Counted from the first letter of the stretch, positions 37,873-46,162 are shown. The stretch is 64,000 nt of DNA from Lachnospiraceae bacterium (GCA_910576125.1 CAJTHM010000011.1:62001-126000), one strand, 5' to 3'. A program made the numbers and translations. Notes: a model not told the origin generated them from the letters alone.

Positions 37873-38376
37873 ATGAAACAAATGCAGATTACTTCCATGA
37901 AACAATTTATGAACCAGCTTCTGGTGGCAGATACTTTCGAGTCTTTCCTGCTGGAGGAGGCTGTCATCAGCACTGCATGCACCTTTCACATAGACGGACA
38001 CGTCAACCAGGAATTCTTTGGCGGCGACGGGGATTCCTCAGAAAAAGATACTTATGAATTCCGCCCCTGGGGCAAAGTGAAAGGGCTGTGCTTTGACCTG
38101 ATTAAAGGCAAGCGCACACCCCTGTTCTTCCGTTTCGTACTGCATTTAATGCCCGACAAGGCGGCCGCCCTGTTGGAAAAAGAAAACTGTGACGTGGAAC
38201 CGTCCGAAGTGAAAGCCCTGGTGCTGAACATCCGCTACGACGGCTCCAAGGCTACCCTTACCACCGGCACCGCCCTGAACAGCTTCCATCTGTCCAAAAT
38301 GCCGGACGCCATCTGGGACAAGGCCCTGCGCAAGTTCCTGGACGGCAAAGGGATTGCCTATGAAGAGCTGGACTAG
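37873..38376 (+). CDS. DUF5721 family protein
   Basis: The 167-residue cytoplasmic protein has no signal peptide or helices. It opens M-K-Q-M-Q-I-T-S-M-K-Q-F-M and has a central W-G-K-V-K-G-L-C-F-D-L-I-K-G-K segment typical of this Clostridia-restricted family of unknown function. AGGAGG lies before the ATG, and it converges on spoVAE with a 4-base overlap of the stop codons. Confidence 0.82.
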   Translation: MKQMQITSMKQFMNQLLVADTFESFLLEEAVISTACTFHIDGHVNQEFFGGDGDSSEKDTYEFRPWGKVKGLCFDLIKGKRTPLFFRFVLHLMPDKAAALLEKENCDVEPSEVKALVLNIRYDGSKATLTTGTALNSFHLSKMPDAIWDKALRKFLDGKGIAYEELD

Positions 38377-38732
38377 TGCTTCATTCTGGACTTGAAGATG
38401 AGGCTGGCCAGATAGCCGAATATCAAAGCTGCGGAAGTTCCCACGGCCCCGGCCTTGAAGCCGCCTGCGAATAATCCCAGCAGCCCCTGTTCATCCACCG
38501 CCTCTTTGACGCCTTTCATCAACACATTTCCAAAGCCCAGCAGAGGCACGCTGGCTCCGGCTCCCGCGAATTCCTGAAACGGCTCGTACCATCCAAGGAA
38601 TCCGATTACCGCGCCGGTCACCACCAACAGCACCATGATGCGCCCGGGCATCAGTTTCGTCTTCTCCATCAGAATCTGCACCAAAGCGCATATCAGGCCG
38701 CCCACCCAGAACGCATTTACATAATCCATCAT
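38373..38732 (-). CDS. spoVAE: Stage V sporulation protein AE
   Basis: A 119-residue membrane protein with about four helices and the SpoVAE/SpoVAEb pattern: Y-V-N-A-F-W-V-G-G-L-I-C near the start, P-G-R-I-M-V-L-L-V and G-A-G-A-S-V-P-L-L-G-F-G-N. SpoVA proteins form the channel that moves dipicolinic acid into the forespore and out during germination. GAGGGAG precedes the ATG. It is separated from spoVAD by about 2.1 kb of housekeeping genes and no spoVAC is present. Confidence 0.92.
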   Translation of the reverse strand: MMDYVNAFWVGGLICALVQILMEKTKLMPGRIMVLLVVTGAVIGFLGWYEPFQEFAGAGASVPLLGFGNVLMKGVKEAVDEQGLLGLFAGGFKAGAVGTSAALIFGYLASLIFKSRMKH

Positions 38733-38746
38733 ATACTACTCCCTCT

Positions 38747-38839
38747 GCGGGCAGTCCAAAACGGCTGCCCGCTCCTTTCTTTGCCATACTCACGAGCGGT
38801 AAAATCTGCCGCAATGTCCCTGGAAGCTTTCGCTCGTGA
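38747..38839. repeat. Two inverted repeats in the spoVAE-aroK gap
   Basis: GCGGGCAG and CTGCCCGC form a hairpin at 38747-38772. TCACGAGCG (38790-38798) and CGCTCGTGA (38831-38839) form a second, longer-looped pair. No gene is recognised in the 250-base gap, and neither stem has a clean minus-strand T-run. Confidence 0.4.
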
Positions 38840-38985
38840 ATCGGGTTGCCTGGCAAGTTTTAACAATCGTCAGCATGAATTTCGGTTTCATGGGACTAGT
38901 ATCTGCCATTTTTTGAAGATTATGTATCTGCTCTTTCATTCTATGGCCCGTTTGCGGCTTATTTATGGCCTGCGGGCGATGCCTG

Positions 38986-39480
38986 TCAGTTCAAGACCGC
39001 AATCCTCTGGACCACTTCCCGAATCCGTATCCCATGGCAGTCTATCGTTTCATGGGCATACTTCTCATACAGGGGAACCCGCTCCTCATAAAGATCCGCA
39101 AGGGTCTGGCCCGGCATCAGCGTCACGCCCCTGGCATTCAAATCCCCCAGACGCTCGGCCACATCCTCAAGAGGAAGCTTCAGATAAACCACTGTGCCGA
39201 TTTCCCGCAGGTGCTCCATGGCACACGCTCCGTAGATGACGCTTCCGCCTGTGGCGATGACGCTTCTGCGGGGCTTTAAGGAGGCGTTTACCTCCTCTTC
39301 AATCTTCCAGAAGCCCTCCACGCCATGCTCTTCTATCAGCTCGTGGAGCAGCTTGTCATGTTTTTCCTGAATCACCAGATCGGAATCCACGAAGCGGTAT
39401 CCCAGCCGCTTGGCCAACACCACGCCCACGGTGCTCTTTCCCGCTCCGGGCATTCCGATCAGCACAATATTATCCTTCAT
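38986..39480 (-). CDS. aroK: Shikimate kinase
   Basis: The 164-residue enzyme phosphorylates shikimate in aromatic amino acid synthesis. It has the P-loop I-G-M-P-G-A-G-K-S-T-V-G near residue 7, V-D-S-D-L near 32, and the G-G-S-V segment near 77 where most shikimate kinases have G-G-G. It starts three bases after the ridA stop, so translation is coupled. Confidence 0.92.
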   Translation of the reverse strand: MKDNIVLIGMPGAGKSTVGVVLAKRLGYRFVDSDLVIQEKHDKLLHELIEEHGVEGFWKIEEEVNASLKPRRSVIATGGSVIYGACAMEHLREIGTVVYLKLPLEDVAERLGDLNARGVTLMPGQTLADLYEERVPLYEKYAHETIDCHGIRIREVVQRIAVLN

Positions 39481-39483
39481 CCC

Positions 39484-39858
39484 CTACACCGCAGCGATGA
39501 CTTCCACTTCACAGAGGACATTCTTGGGCAGGGTCTTTACCGCAACGCAGCTCCTGGCCGGCTTCTCCGTGAAATATCTGGCATATACTTCGTTGAACGC
39601 GGCAAAATCTCCCATATCAGCCAGAAAACAGGTAGTCTTGACTACATTTGTGTAGTCAGTCCCTGCCTCCGCCAACAGTGCGCCCACATTCTTCATCACA
39701 AGCTCAGCCTGGGCAGTGATATCCTCGCCCTCTATATTGCCTGTGGCAGGGTTGATGGGAATCTGGCCCGACGCGAAGAGCATGCCGTTTGCGATGATGC
39801 CCTGTGAATAAGGGCCGATTGCCGCGGGCGCTTTATCTGTCGAAATCTTCTTTAACAT
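39484..39858 (-). CDS. ridA: RidA-family reactive imine/enamine deaminase
   Basis: The 124-residue product is full-length for RidA, which removes reactive 2-aminoacrylate-type enamines. It has A-P-A-A-I-G-P-Y-S-Q-G near residue 11, A-S-G-Q-I-P-I-N-P near 29 and the catalytic Arg in A-R-S-C-V-A-V near residue 105. GAGGAAATTACC lies before the ATG. It sits in an operon with aroK and a zinc-ribbon gene. Confidence 0.94.
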   Translation of the reverse strand: MLKKISTDKAPAAIGPYSQGIIANGMLFASGQIPINPATGNIEGEDITAQAELVMKNVGALLAEAGTDYTNVVKTTCFLADMGDFAAFNEVYARYFTEKPARSCVAVKTLPKNVLCEVEVIAAV

Positions 39859-39893
39859 GGTAATTTCCTCTTTTCTTTATTATTTGAAAAATT

Positions 39894-40127
39894 TCAGTCC
39901 GTCTCCGGCTCGTCAAACTCCGCCGTCACATAAAAGCCTCTGGCATTTTCCACCACATCCACCACTACGCCCTCGCCGCTCTTCAGACGATTGCGGAAAG
40001 GAATATTGGCGGACATGGCGAGAGCCGGGTCTATCACATAGTAATAGTTGCTGGGAAGCAGACCCTCTGTCACCGTAATCCTTTGTCCGGGCTCTAACAG
40101 GCCTTTTCGCTCCATCTTGAATTCCAT
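39894..40127 (-). CDS. Small conserved-looking hypothetical protein
   Basis: The 77-residue product (from M-E-F-K-M-E-R-K-G) has no signal or helices. It reads as a small beta-rich domain: Q-R-I-T-V-T-E-G-L-L-P-S-N-Y-Y-Y-V-I-D and G-E-G-V-V-V-D-V-V-E-N-A-R-G-F-Y-V. The start is uncertain. A GTG at 40145 overlaps the GGGGAGG site, and ATGs at 40127 and 40115 follow. It lies between the zinc-ribbon and ridA genes on one transcript. No function can be given. Confidence 0.65.
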   Translation of the reverse strand: MEFKMERKGLLEPGQRITVTEGLLPSNYYYVIDPALAMSANIPFRNRLKSGEGVVVDVVENARGFYVTAEFDEPETD

Positions 40128-40191
40128 TCTGCGCAGAACGCCCACCTCCCCTTTTTCCTGCCTGTGCCTCTCTTTCGTCCCCCGGCGGCCT

Positions 40192-40659
40192 TTAAACCTC
40201 TGTTCCCTCTGTCTCCCCGGGCTTCACTTCTTCCGCCTTTTCCGTCTCCTGGGGAGCCTCGCTGTAGTCCGCGTCGATAATCTCCTTTTCCTCGTTTACA
40301 GGATCCGTGCTGGCCACCACGATTGGCGTACCGCATTTGTCACAGAACTTGCTGCTCTTAGGCACCTCTGCGCCGCAGCCCGGACAGGTATTGACATTCT
40401 TCAGCGTCTTGATTCTCTCCGTATTGGCCTCGATGTCCGCTTTGATATCCGCAGCCTTGGATGCCCACTCTGCCACAGTCTCGTCCTCGGACAGAAAGCC
40501 ATTCTCCAGGACATATTTGCCCACTTCCGTATAGATGTTCTTCATGCTCTGGTTCAATGTGCTGATTTCCACATTGAGCTTCGCCACGCCGGCTACCTCC
40601 TTGCTCTTGGAAATCGTGTTCTGTGCCGCCTGATTCAGCTTCTCTCTCCAATTTGCCAT
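40192..40659 (-). CDS. Zinc-ribbon domain protein
   Basis: The 155-codon product has an N-terminal helical coiled-coil region (N-W-R-E-K-L-N-Q-A-A-Q-N-T-I-S) and a treble-clef zinc ribbon with paired C-P-G-C and C-D-K-C in the middle, then an acidic tail. It is cytoplasmic by sequence. AAGGGGTAAAG sets the ATG at 40659. A strong promoter lies 80 bases upstream. Function is unknown; such proteins are common first genes of small Clostridia operons. Confidence 0.85.
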   Translation of the reverse strand: MANWREKLNQAAQNTISKSKEVAGVAKLNVEISTLNQSMKNIYTEVGKYVLENGFLSEDETVAEWASKAADIKADIEANTERIKTLKNVNTCPGCGAEVPKSSKFCDKCGTPIVVASTDPVNEEKEIIDADYSEAPQETEKAEEVKPGETEGTEV

Positions 40660-40737
40660 AACTTCTTTACCCCTTTCCTTCCTTAAATAATATGTAAGCA
40701 TTTTCAAAATGCTATCAAATACCCCTCACTATTCTAT

Positions 40738-40766
40738 ATTATATAGTTCTATTGATTCTTTGTCAA
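40738..40766 (-). promoter_or_regulatory. Consensus promoter of the zinc-ribbon/ridA/aroK operon
   Basis: Minus-strand TTGACA (40761-40766) and TATAAT (40738-40743), both perfect, are separated by 17 bases. Confidence 0.85.
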
Positions 40767-40851
40767 CAGACAACAGCAGAATCGGACAGCCGACGGCTGT
40801 TTTGCAGCAGTCAGATGCCCGATTTCTCTCATGCTCTTCTCTGTTTCATGG

Positions 40852-41880
40852 CTATATGGTCTCAATCACCAGCGCATGGGCGATGCCCGGCACACTCATG
40901 CCCTCGTTGAAGCTGGTCTTGCTCAGCAATGCGCCAGTGGGCATGAAGAGCACCTTTTTCCAGTTGCCCTCCTCCAGCTGCTTCAGGATATAGGCGGACA
41001 GGGTCACGGCGCTGCAGCCGCAGCCGCTTCCCCCGGCATGGGTGTCCTGGGAGGCCGCGTCATATATCTCAAGGCCGCAGTCCATATGCTGCTCGGATAT
41101 GTCGTAGCCCTGCTTACGGAGCAGGTCGATCAGCACACGCTGGCCCACCTTTCCCAGGTCGCCGGTGATGATTTTGTCGTATTCTTCCGGTTGACCGGCA
41201 AAGTCAGTGAAGTGCTGCTCCAGGGTGGAAGCCGCTGCCGGAGCCATGCATGCCCCCATGTTCATGGAGTCCTTCAGGCCGTAATCCACCACTTTCCCCA
41301 CGGTCATGGCGCTGATCCGGGCTCTGGCTTTCCGCCCTCCTCCCTCCGGTTCATCCGTCAGCACAAAGGCCCCGCTGCCTGTGACAGTCCAGGTGGCGGA
41401 GAGGGGCCGTTGACTGCCATAGTCCAGGGGGAAGCGGAATTCCTTCTCCGCGCTGGCGAAATGGCTGGAGGTGACGCAGGCAACTTTGTCGGCAAAGCCG
41501 CCGGCGATGCTCATGGCCCCCAGAGCCAGCGACTCACCGCAGGTGGAGCAGGCGCCGTATACGCCCAGCAGGGGAATCTGATAGGAAGAGATGCCGAAAG
41601 AAGTGGCCATGGATTGACCCAGCAAGTCACCCGCAAAGATATAGGAAATGTCTTCCGGCCGCAGACCCGCCTTTTCCAGAGCCAGTCCCACGGCCTCTTT
41701 CTGGAGGGCGCTCTCCGCCTCCTCCCAGGTCTTGCAGCCGAACATGTCGTCCCGGCCTACCTTGTCGAACAGCAGGCCCAAGGGCCCCTGTCCCTCCTTG
41801 GTGCCCACTATGCTGGCGCTGTTCAGGATATATACCGGCCTCTCCAGCCGGATGCTGGCTCTGCCCAATTTCTGGTTCAT
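40852..41880 (-). CDS. spoVAD: Stage V sporulation protein AD
   Basis: A 342-residue thiolase-fold protein that binds dipicolinic acid in the SpoVA channel complex. It has Y-I-F-A-G-D-L-L-G-Q, G-V-Y-G-A-C-S-T-C-G-E-S-L near residue 110 and A-G-G-S-G-C-G-C-S-A near 285. AGGAGGAAAATCT precedes the ATG. spoVAC, normally just upstream, is absent; that position is occupied by a palindromic repeat element and trpS. Confidence 0.95.
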   Translation of the reverse strand: MNQKLGRASIRLERPVYILNSASIVGTKEGQGPLGLLFDKVGRDDMFGCKTWEEAESALQKEAVGLALEKAGLRPEDISYIFAGDLLGQSMATSFGISSYQIPLLGVYGACSTCGESLALGAMSIAGGFADKVACVTSSHFASAEKEFRFPLDYGSQRPLSATWTVTGSGAFVLTDEPEGGGRKARARISAMTVGKVVDYGLKDSMNMGACMAPAAASTLEQHFTDFAGQPEEYDKIITGDLGKVGQRVLIDLLRKQGYDISEQHMDCGLEIYDAASQDTHAGGSGCGCSAVTLSAYILKQLEEGNWKKVLFMPTGALLSKTSFNEGMSVPGIAHALVIETI

Positions 41881-41899
41881 AGATTTTCCTCCTAATTAA

Positions 41900-42048
41900 G
41901 TCGCTGCGCGACGGCTCTGAAGGGTAAAGTCACTTCGACGCACTTTTTTGAGAGGAAATTTTTCTCGAAAGTTCACTCGCAAAATTTTCTCTCGTGCGTC
42001 TTCGCGACTTTACCAGGCTGTATACAGGGCTGTCGCTGCGCGACGGCT
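41900..42048. repeat. Palindromic element flanked by 17-bp direct repeats
   Basis: GTCGCTGCGCGACGGCT occurs at 41900-41916 and again at 42032-42048; each copy is itself a hairpin (GTCGC-TGC-GCGAC). Between them TAAAGTC...GACGCAC (41925-41943) mirrors GTGCGTC...GACTTTA (41994-42012), with an inner AAATTTT-rich inverted repeat. The whole could fold into one long cruciform, like a MITE or REP element. It has no coding capacity. Confidence 0.7.
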
Positions 42049-42118
42049 AACTACCATTATTATCTCCGGGGGAGGAAAATCTATTCTCAGTTTACTGTCA
42101 GAATACGGCTTTTCTGCC

Positions 42119-43219
42119 CTACGCCTCATATTTCTCGGCCTGGGCGCGTATCAGTTCTGCGTCTTCAAAATAATTGATGCGCATGGCGCTCTTGACCTCG
42201 GACAGAGTTCTTGCCGCCACCTCCCTGGCCTGGTCGGTGCCCTTCTTCAGGATGTCATAGATGGCGGGGATGTCCTTCTCCCACTCCTTCCTGCGGTTCC
42301 GGATGGGCTCCAGGGTCTCCTGCATGATGTTGTTCAGGAACTTCTTCACCTTCACGTCCCCCAGGCCGCCTCTCTGGTAGTGGGCCTTCAGTTCGTCCAG
42401 GTTCGCGTAGTCGGGCAGGTACCGCTCGAAATGCTCCTGCCTGCAGAAGGCGTCCAGATAGGTGAATACCGTGTTGCCCTCCAGATGGCCAGGGTCGCTG
42501 ACCTGCAGGTGCAGCGGGTCTGTGAACATGCTCATGATTTTCGTGCGCACTTCATCCGCCGTGTCCGCCAGGTAGATGCAGTTGCCCAGGGACTTGCTCA
42601 TCTTGGCCTTGCCGTCCGTGCCCGGGAGCCTGCGCCTGGCCTCGTTCTCCTGCAGAAGGGCTTCCGGCTCCACCAGCACAGGGGCGTACACCGTGTTGAA
42701 CTTGTGCACGATCTCCCTGGTCTGCTCGATCATGGGCAGCTGGTCGTCCCCCACGGGAACCGTGGTTGCCTTGAAGGCGGTGATGTCCGCCGCCTGGCTG
42801 ATGGGGTAGGTGAAGAAGCCCACAGGGATGCTGGACTCGAAATTGCGCATCTGGATCTCGCTCTTCACGGTAGGGTTGCGCTGGAGCCTGGCCACTGTGA
42901 CTAAGTCCATGTAGTAGAATGTCAGCTCGCACAGCTCCGAGATTTGGGACTGGATGAGCAAAGTGGACTTCTCCGGGTCAAGGCCGCAGGCGATATAGTC
43001 CAGCGCCACCTCGATGATGTTCTGGCGCACCTTCTCCGGGTTCTCGATATTGTCCGTGAGGGCCTGGGCGTCCGCGATCATGATGAAGGTCTTCTTGTAC
43101 TCGCCGGAATTCTGCAGCTCCACCCGCCTGAGCAGGGATCCGATATAGTGGCCTATGTGCAGCCTGCCCGTGGGGCGGTCTCCTGTGAGGATGATTTTGT
43201 CGCATGCTTTGTTTTCCAT
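42119..43219 (-). CDS. trpS: Tryptophanyl-tRNA synthetase
   Basis: The 366-residue class I synthetase charges tRNA-Trp. It has the HIGH-type motif [13 protein letters not shown] near residue 13 and the KMSKS motif A-K-M-S-K-S-L-G-N near residue 215. AAAGGAGACAATTATC sets the ATG at 43219. The leader upstream contains degenerate tandem repeats instead of a recognisable T-box. Confidence 0.95.
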   Translation of the reverse strand: MENKACDKIILTGDRPTGRLHIGHYIGSLLRRVELQNSGEYKKTFIMIADAQALTDNIENPEKVRQNIIEVALDYIACGLDPEKSTLLIQSQISELCELTFYYMDLVTVARLQRNPTVKSEIQMRNFESSIPVGFFTYPISQAADITAFKATTVPVGDDQLPMIEQTREIVHKFNTVYAPVLVEPEALLQENEARRRLPGTDGKAKMSKSLGNCIYLADTADEVRTKIMSMFTDPLHLQVSDPGHLEGNTVFTYLDAFCRQEHFERYLPDYANLDELKAHYQRGGLGDVKVKKFLNNIMQETLEPIRNRRKEWEKDIPAIYDILKKGTDQAREVAARTLSEVKSAMRINYFEDAELIRAQAEKYEA

Positions 43220-43264
43220 GATAATTGTCTCCTTTATACGGGATGTCTGCGGCCCGGGGAATGG

Positions 43265-43383
43265 CCACGGTGGCCGATGTGACCGTTTCCGGACATCGTG
43301 ACCTCTCCTGGCCGCTATGACCGTTCCTGGACATTGCACCCCTTCCTGGCAATGACAGAGGACTTGGCACCATCCCTGGCTAA
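43265..43383. repeat. Degenerate tandem repeats in the trpS leader
   Basis: On the minus strand five imperfect units of about 19 bases share CCAGGAANGGT followed by CA. They occupy the leader between the extended -10 box at 43389-43394 and the trpS start. No T-box bulge sequence was found. Confidence 0.6.
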
Positions 43384-43388
43384 CACCC

Positions 43389-43394
43389 ATTATA
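43389..43394 (-). promoter_or_regulatory. Extended -10 promoter of trpS
   Basis: A perfect TATAAT preceded by TGC on the minus strand. No good -35 box is seen 16-18 bases upstream, which fits an extended -10 promoter. Confidence 0.5.
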
Positions 43395-43532
43395 GCACTT
43401 TGATAATAGAATCGCTCTTGACTATTATATCATGGATTTGCGGATAGGCAATCTTATTTTTGAACTTCTTTTCGCCTTTCTTTCCATCTTTTTGGGCCTT
43501 CTTTCGGTCTTCTTACAGCCTTCCGGGGCCGT

Positions 43533-44111
43533 TCATGCCAGAAAGAGTTTTGCCAGAAAAAAGCTCACTATGAAACCGATTGCCGCGCTTCCAAGCGCGT
43601 ACAGCACCGTTTGGTAGTGACGTTTTCCAAGCTCCTGCTGGGTCTCCATCTCGTCCAGCCGCCGTCCTTCCGTAAACGCGACGATTTCTTTGTAGGTATG
43701 GATGTCATTGTCCTTTTTGACTTTCTCCACCTTCACCGCAAAATACATTGTGACCCCAGCCAGCGCTGCCCATGGAATGAGCGCGTACCAGCCCATCCAC
43801 GCGACAAGGGGCACCGCCGAGAGCACTGTCAATGCCAGGAGCGCCGCATAGATGTTTCCATAGCGGTTCAGCCTCCTGATTTCCGTTTCCTTGATTTCTT
43901 TTCTCATGCGTTCAACATCTCCTTTTATCAATTGGTCAAGGGATATGTCGAACAGTGTGCTTAACAGCAACAGGCTGTGGATATCCGGGTAATTCTTATT
44001 CGTTTCCCAGTTAGAGACAGTCTGCCTGCTGACGTACACCTTTTCGGCCAGCTGCTCCTGTGAGATTCCCATATTGCTGCGATACTTCCTGATCTGCGCT
44101 CCGACTTCCAA
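43533..44111 (-). CDS. XRE-family regulator with C-terminal membrane helices
   Basis: The 192-residue protein has an N-terminal helix-turn-helix (G-I-S-Q-E-Q-L-A-E-K-V-Y-V-S-R-Q-T-V-S-N-W-E, residues 15-38) and three hydrophobic helices near 85-105, 108-128 and 168-190. This architecture is common in Clostridia membrane-linked repressors of stress or export genes. The start is a TTG at 44111 behind GGAGAGGAAAA. Its target is unknown; a tandem repeat and a hairpin lie just upstream. Confidence 0.85.
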   Translation of the reverse strand: MEVGAQIRKYRSNMGISQEQLAEKVYVSRQTVSNWETNKNYPDIHSLLLLSTLFDISLDQLIKGDVERMRKEIKETEIRRLNRYGNIYAALLALTVLSAVPLVAWMGWYALIPWAALAGVTMYFAVKVEKVKKDNDIHTYKEIVAFTEGRRLDEMETQQELGKRHYQTVLYALGSAAIGFIVSFFLAKLFLA

Positions 44112-44191
44112 TTTTCCTCTCTCCTTTCCTTTTATTTCCCTGATGCCTGCCGGTCTGCGGGCTGCGTCCGGAACATGCCCTTACATGCGCT

Positions 44192-44280
44192 CCCTGACCT
44201 GCGCCGCCTTGCAACGGCGACTTGTATCCCTGACCTGCCCCGCCTTGCAACGGCGACTTGTATCCCTGACCTGCCCCGAG
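44192..44280. repeat. 36-bp tandem repeat, about 2.5 copies
   Basis: A 36-base unit starting CCCTGACCTGCSCCGCC occurs at 44192-44227 and 44228-44263, with a partial third copy to 44280. The copies differ by a single base. The stretch is upstream of the XRE gene and codes for nothing recognised. Confidence 0.75.
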
Positions 44281-44314
44281 TGTACCATCAGACAGGTGCA
44301 AGTTCCACCAAAAG

Positions 44315-44348
44315 CCTTTGACATTGGCCTGAGAACAGGCGTCAAAGG
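44315..44348. repeat. Perfect nested stem-loop
   Basis: CCTTTGAC (44315-44322) pairs with GTCAAAGG (44341-44348), and an inner GCCTG/CAGGC stem closes on an AGAA loop. It could terminate the transcript of the small genes to its right, but a clear T-run is missing. Confidence 0.5.
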
Positions 44349-44366
44349 GGTTTGACATAGGAAACA

Positions 44367-44752
44367 TCAATGGCAGATTCGGGGCATTTTATGGCCAGAT
44401 GACAAATCTGTCAGTTCTGCCCTGCAGCAGATTAAGGACAGGAAGAAGATGCTCCGGGTATACTGTTCTCCTTCATCCTCAAAAGTCATATCCGTTATGA
44501 CAATATCCGAATCGCTGTCGGATTCCGTATCGAGACTCATATATTCAATCTGCATCCCATGGAGACTGGACAGCTTCCCGTTCGCATATTCCTCATCAAA
44601 AGCCCCCCCTTATAGCGGGCCTCAAAACCATCGTCTTCCCGTGTGATGTCACTTTCATCCCAGTCCACCGTCACGGTCTTGCCAGTGACCAACTCGACTT
44701 CGATATAATCTATCTCGAGATCTTCTATATCGGTATCGACGCAGACAGTCAC
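44367..44752 (-). pseudogene. Small hypothetical gene with a frameshift in a G7 tract
   Basis: Reading starts at a GTG (44752) that overlaps the upstream gene's stop. It runs V-T-V-C-V-D-T-D-I-E-D through W-D-E-S-D-I-T-R-E-D-D-G-F-E-A-R-Y-K-G. At seven G residues (about 44593-44599) the coherent sequence jumps one frame and continues F-D-E-E-Y-A-N-G-K-L-S-S-L-H-G to D-M-T-F-E-D-E-G-E-Q-Y. Adding one G restores a single reading frame of about 128 codons. The acidic, soluble product belongs to no family I can name. A sequencing error, a true mutation and slip-strand switching are all possible. Confidence 0.55.
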
Positions 44753-45564
44753 CTCACGATACCCTTACAGAACCGTGCGTGCGGCTCTTCCTCACTAAGG
44801 ATGGTTTTCTCGAAAGATTCCCATTTCTTCACAGGGCTTTCCCAATCCTCTGCATCTTCATCCTCTTCTTCCTGTATCGCTTCCTCGTATTCCTCTGCAA
44901 ATTCCTTCCAAATATCATATGGCGGAAGCTGAAAAAAACACTCCCCTGTATACGAATCTATATCACAGGACTCTCTCTTCGCATAGTCTATGTAAAGCCG
45001 GATGAATCTGCCAGTCACATGAGCTCCGCCGTCCGGATCCCACTCGTCCCCGCCGTCTGTGGTACAGAAAGGTTCCGGCGGCGCTGCCGTGCTCATTTCA
45101 ATCGTGTAAATGCCGCCAAAGTCACAGTCGCCGATACGCATATACTTGATTCTCTCCATATCGCTTTCGTAGATGTCGTCTTTTTGCAGAAGCTTCTTTA
45201 CTGCGTCCCCAATCCATTTCTGTGTAAATTCAATCCTTTTTTCTTCGTTGCCAAAAAACCGGATAAACGGCATGACTTGCTGTGCTATGTGACTGGCAGG
45301 TTCAGCAACACCGCTTTCTTGAATCAGTTCCTCTATTTTAGAAACAGGGAGAACAGTGTCAATCCAGAGAGTGTCTGCGTATGTTGATTTTTCCCCTTTC
45401 CTGTTCATGATTTCATAGCCATACGTACATACATAAATTGTACTATCGGAATCCATATGTCTGATTTGTTCTGCAAAACTCCGCAACGCCGGAATGTAAC
45501 AGTTTCTAATACACCCATATTTGTCCCTCACATTAACCGTTCCATAACAGAATCCGACGCTCAC
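44749..45564 (-). CDS. Hypothetical acidic protein
   Basis: The 271-residue product has no signal peptide or helices. It has an N-terminal V-N-V-R-D-K-Y-G-C-I-R-N-C-Y region, a central D-C-D-F-G-G-I-Y-T-I-E-M segment and a highly acidic C-terminus (E-E-E-D-E-D-A-E-D-W). The start is a GTG at 45564 with CAGGGAG upstream. It is lower in GC than the flanking housekeeping genes and forms an overlapping pair with the frameshifted gene that follows, which suggests an acquired accessory unit. I do not recognise the family. Confidence 0.6.
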   Translation of the reverse strand: MSVGFCYGTVNVRDKYGCIRNCYIPALRSFAEQIRHMDSDSTIYVCTYGYEIMNRKGEKSTYADTLWIDTVLPVSKIEELIQESGVAEPASHIAQQVMPFIRFFGNEEKRIEFTQKWIGDAVKKLLQKDDIYESDMERIKYMRIGDCDFGGIYTIEMSTAAPPEPFCTTDGGDEWDPDGGAHVTGRFIRLYIDYAKRESCDIDSYTGECFFQLPPYDIWKEFAEEYEEAIQEEEDEDAEDWESPVKKWESFEKTILSEEEPHARFCKGIVR

Positions 45565-46162
45565 AGAATCCGGCGCTCCCTGATAAAACTCTATGCCCTG
45601 CCCCCTACGGCTTATTATACCACTGCCGGACAGTTCTGTAAAAGTGTCCTGTCCAAATTAGCACGCAAAACGGCAATATCGGCATTTCAGACCGATATCG
45701 GCCTGATTTTCCTATCTGCTCCTTTTTGCCCTCCGGCGGGAAGGAGCTGGAGCGCCAAGAATATGATTTCGTCCGCGGAAATGACAGGTTCCTGGAGGTG
45801 GAAAAACAGCCGATAAAAAATAAAAGCTTTGCTGGAGACCATAAATAAAATATAAATCCGGCTTGTCGCGTCCAAGTAGCCCTCCAGAGACTTGCTATTA
45901 TAACCGAAACAGAAAGAAAAGAGAATAGGGAGAAAAGATGGAAAAGAGAACGGGAGAAAATTGGCAGGATAGCCGCAGAGCAGTTTGTCAAGGGGTCGTG
46001 GAATACTGGTTACCCTATGGGTTCTTTTTGCAACTATTGGTTGTAATTCTTGACAGTACCCTTTTACCGTCCATCTCGAATCTGCCGCCACCTACGGCCA
46101 AAATATGGATTTCCCGCCAGGAATCAGATATAATCATCACAGAAAGCTTAGGAGGTGAGGAC
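45565..46162. other. 598-base gap with gene-remnant signs and the LytTR promoter region
   Basis: A plus-strand stretch ending near 45846 reads as coherent protein (K-E-L-E-R-Q-E-Y-D-F-V-R-G-N-D) but has no start, so it may be the tail of a lost gene. CCGATATCGG near 45690 is palindromic. A TATAAT box at 46129-46134 sits about 30 bases before the LytTR gene with a weak -35. An ATG with an AGGGAG site at 45938 is in frame with the LytTR gene but its codons do not look like protein. Confidence 0.35.

Noticed and set aside
38747..38772. Terminator for aroK
   Set aside because: The hairpin has no T-run on the minus strand; T-rich bases follow only on the plus strand, where no transcript is expected to end.
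43220..43383. T-box riboswitch before trpS
   Set aside because: No T-box consensus or clear specifier stem was found; the leader is explained by tandem repeats.
44011..44370. Minus-strand frame coding a Gln-Gly-Tyr-Lys-Ser-Pro repeat
   Set aside because: The repeat in the protein follows from the 36-bp DNA repeat, the frame overlaps the XRE gene, and no ribosome binding site is seen.
45938..46162. 75-codon N-terminal extension of the LytTR gene
   Set aside because: The codons are not protein-like, and a perfect AGGAGG lies before the TTG at 46163.
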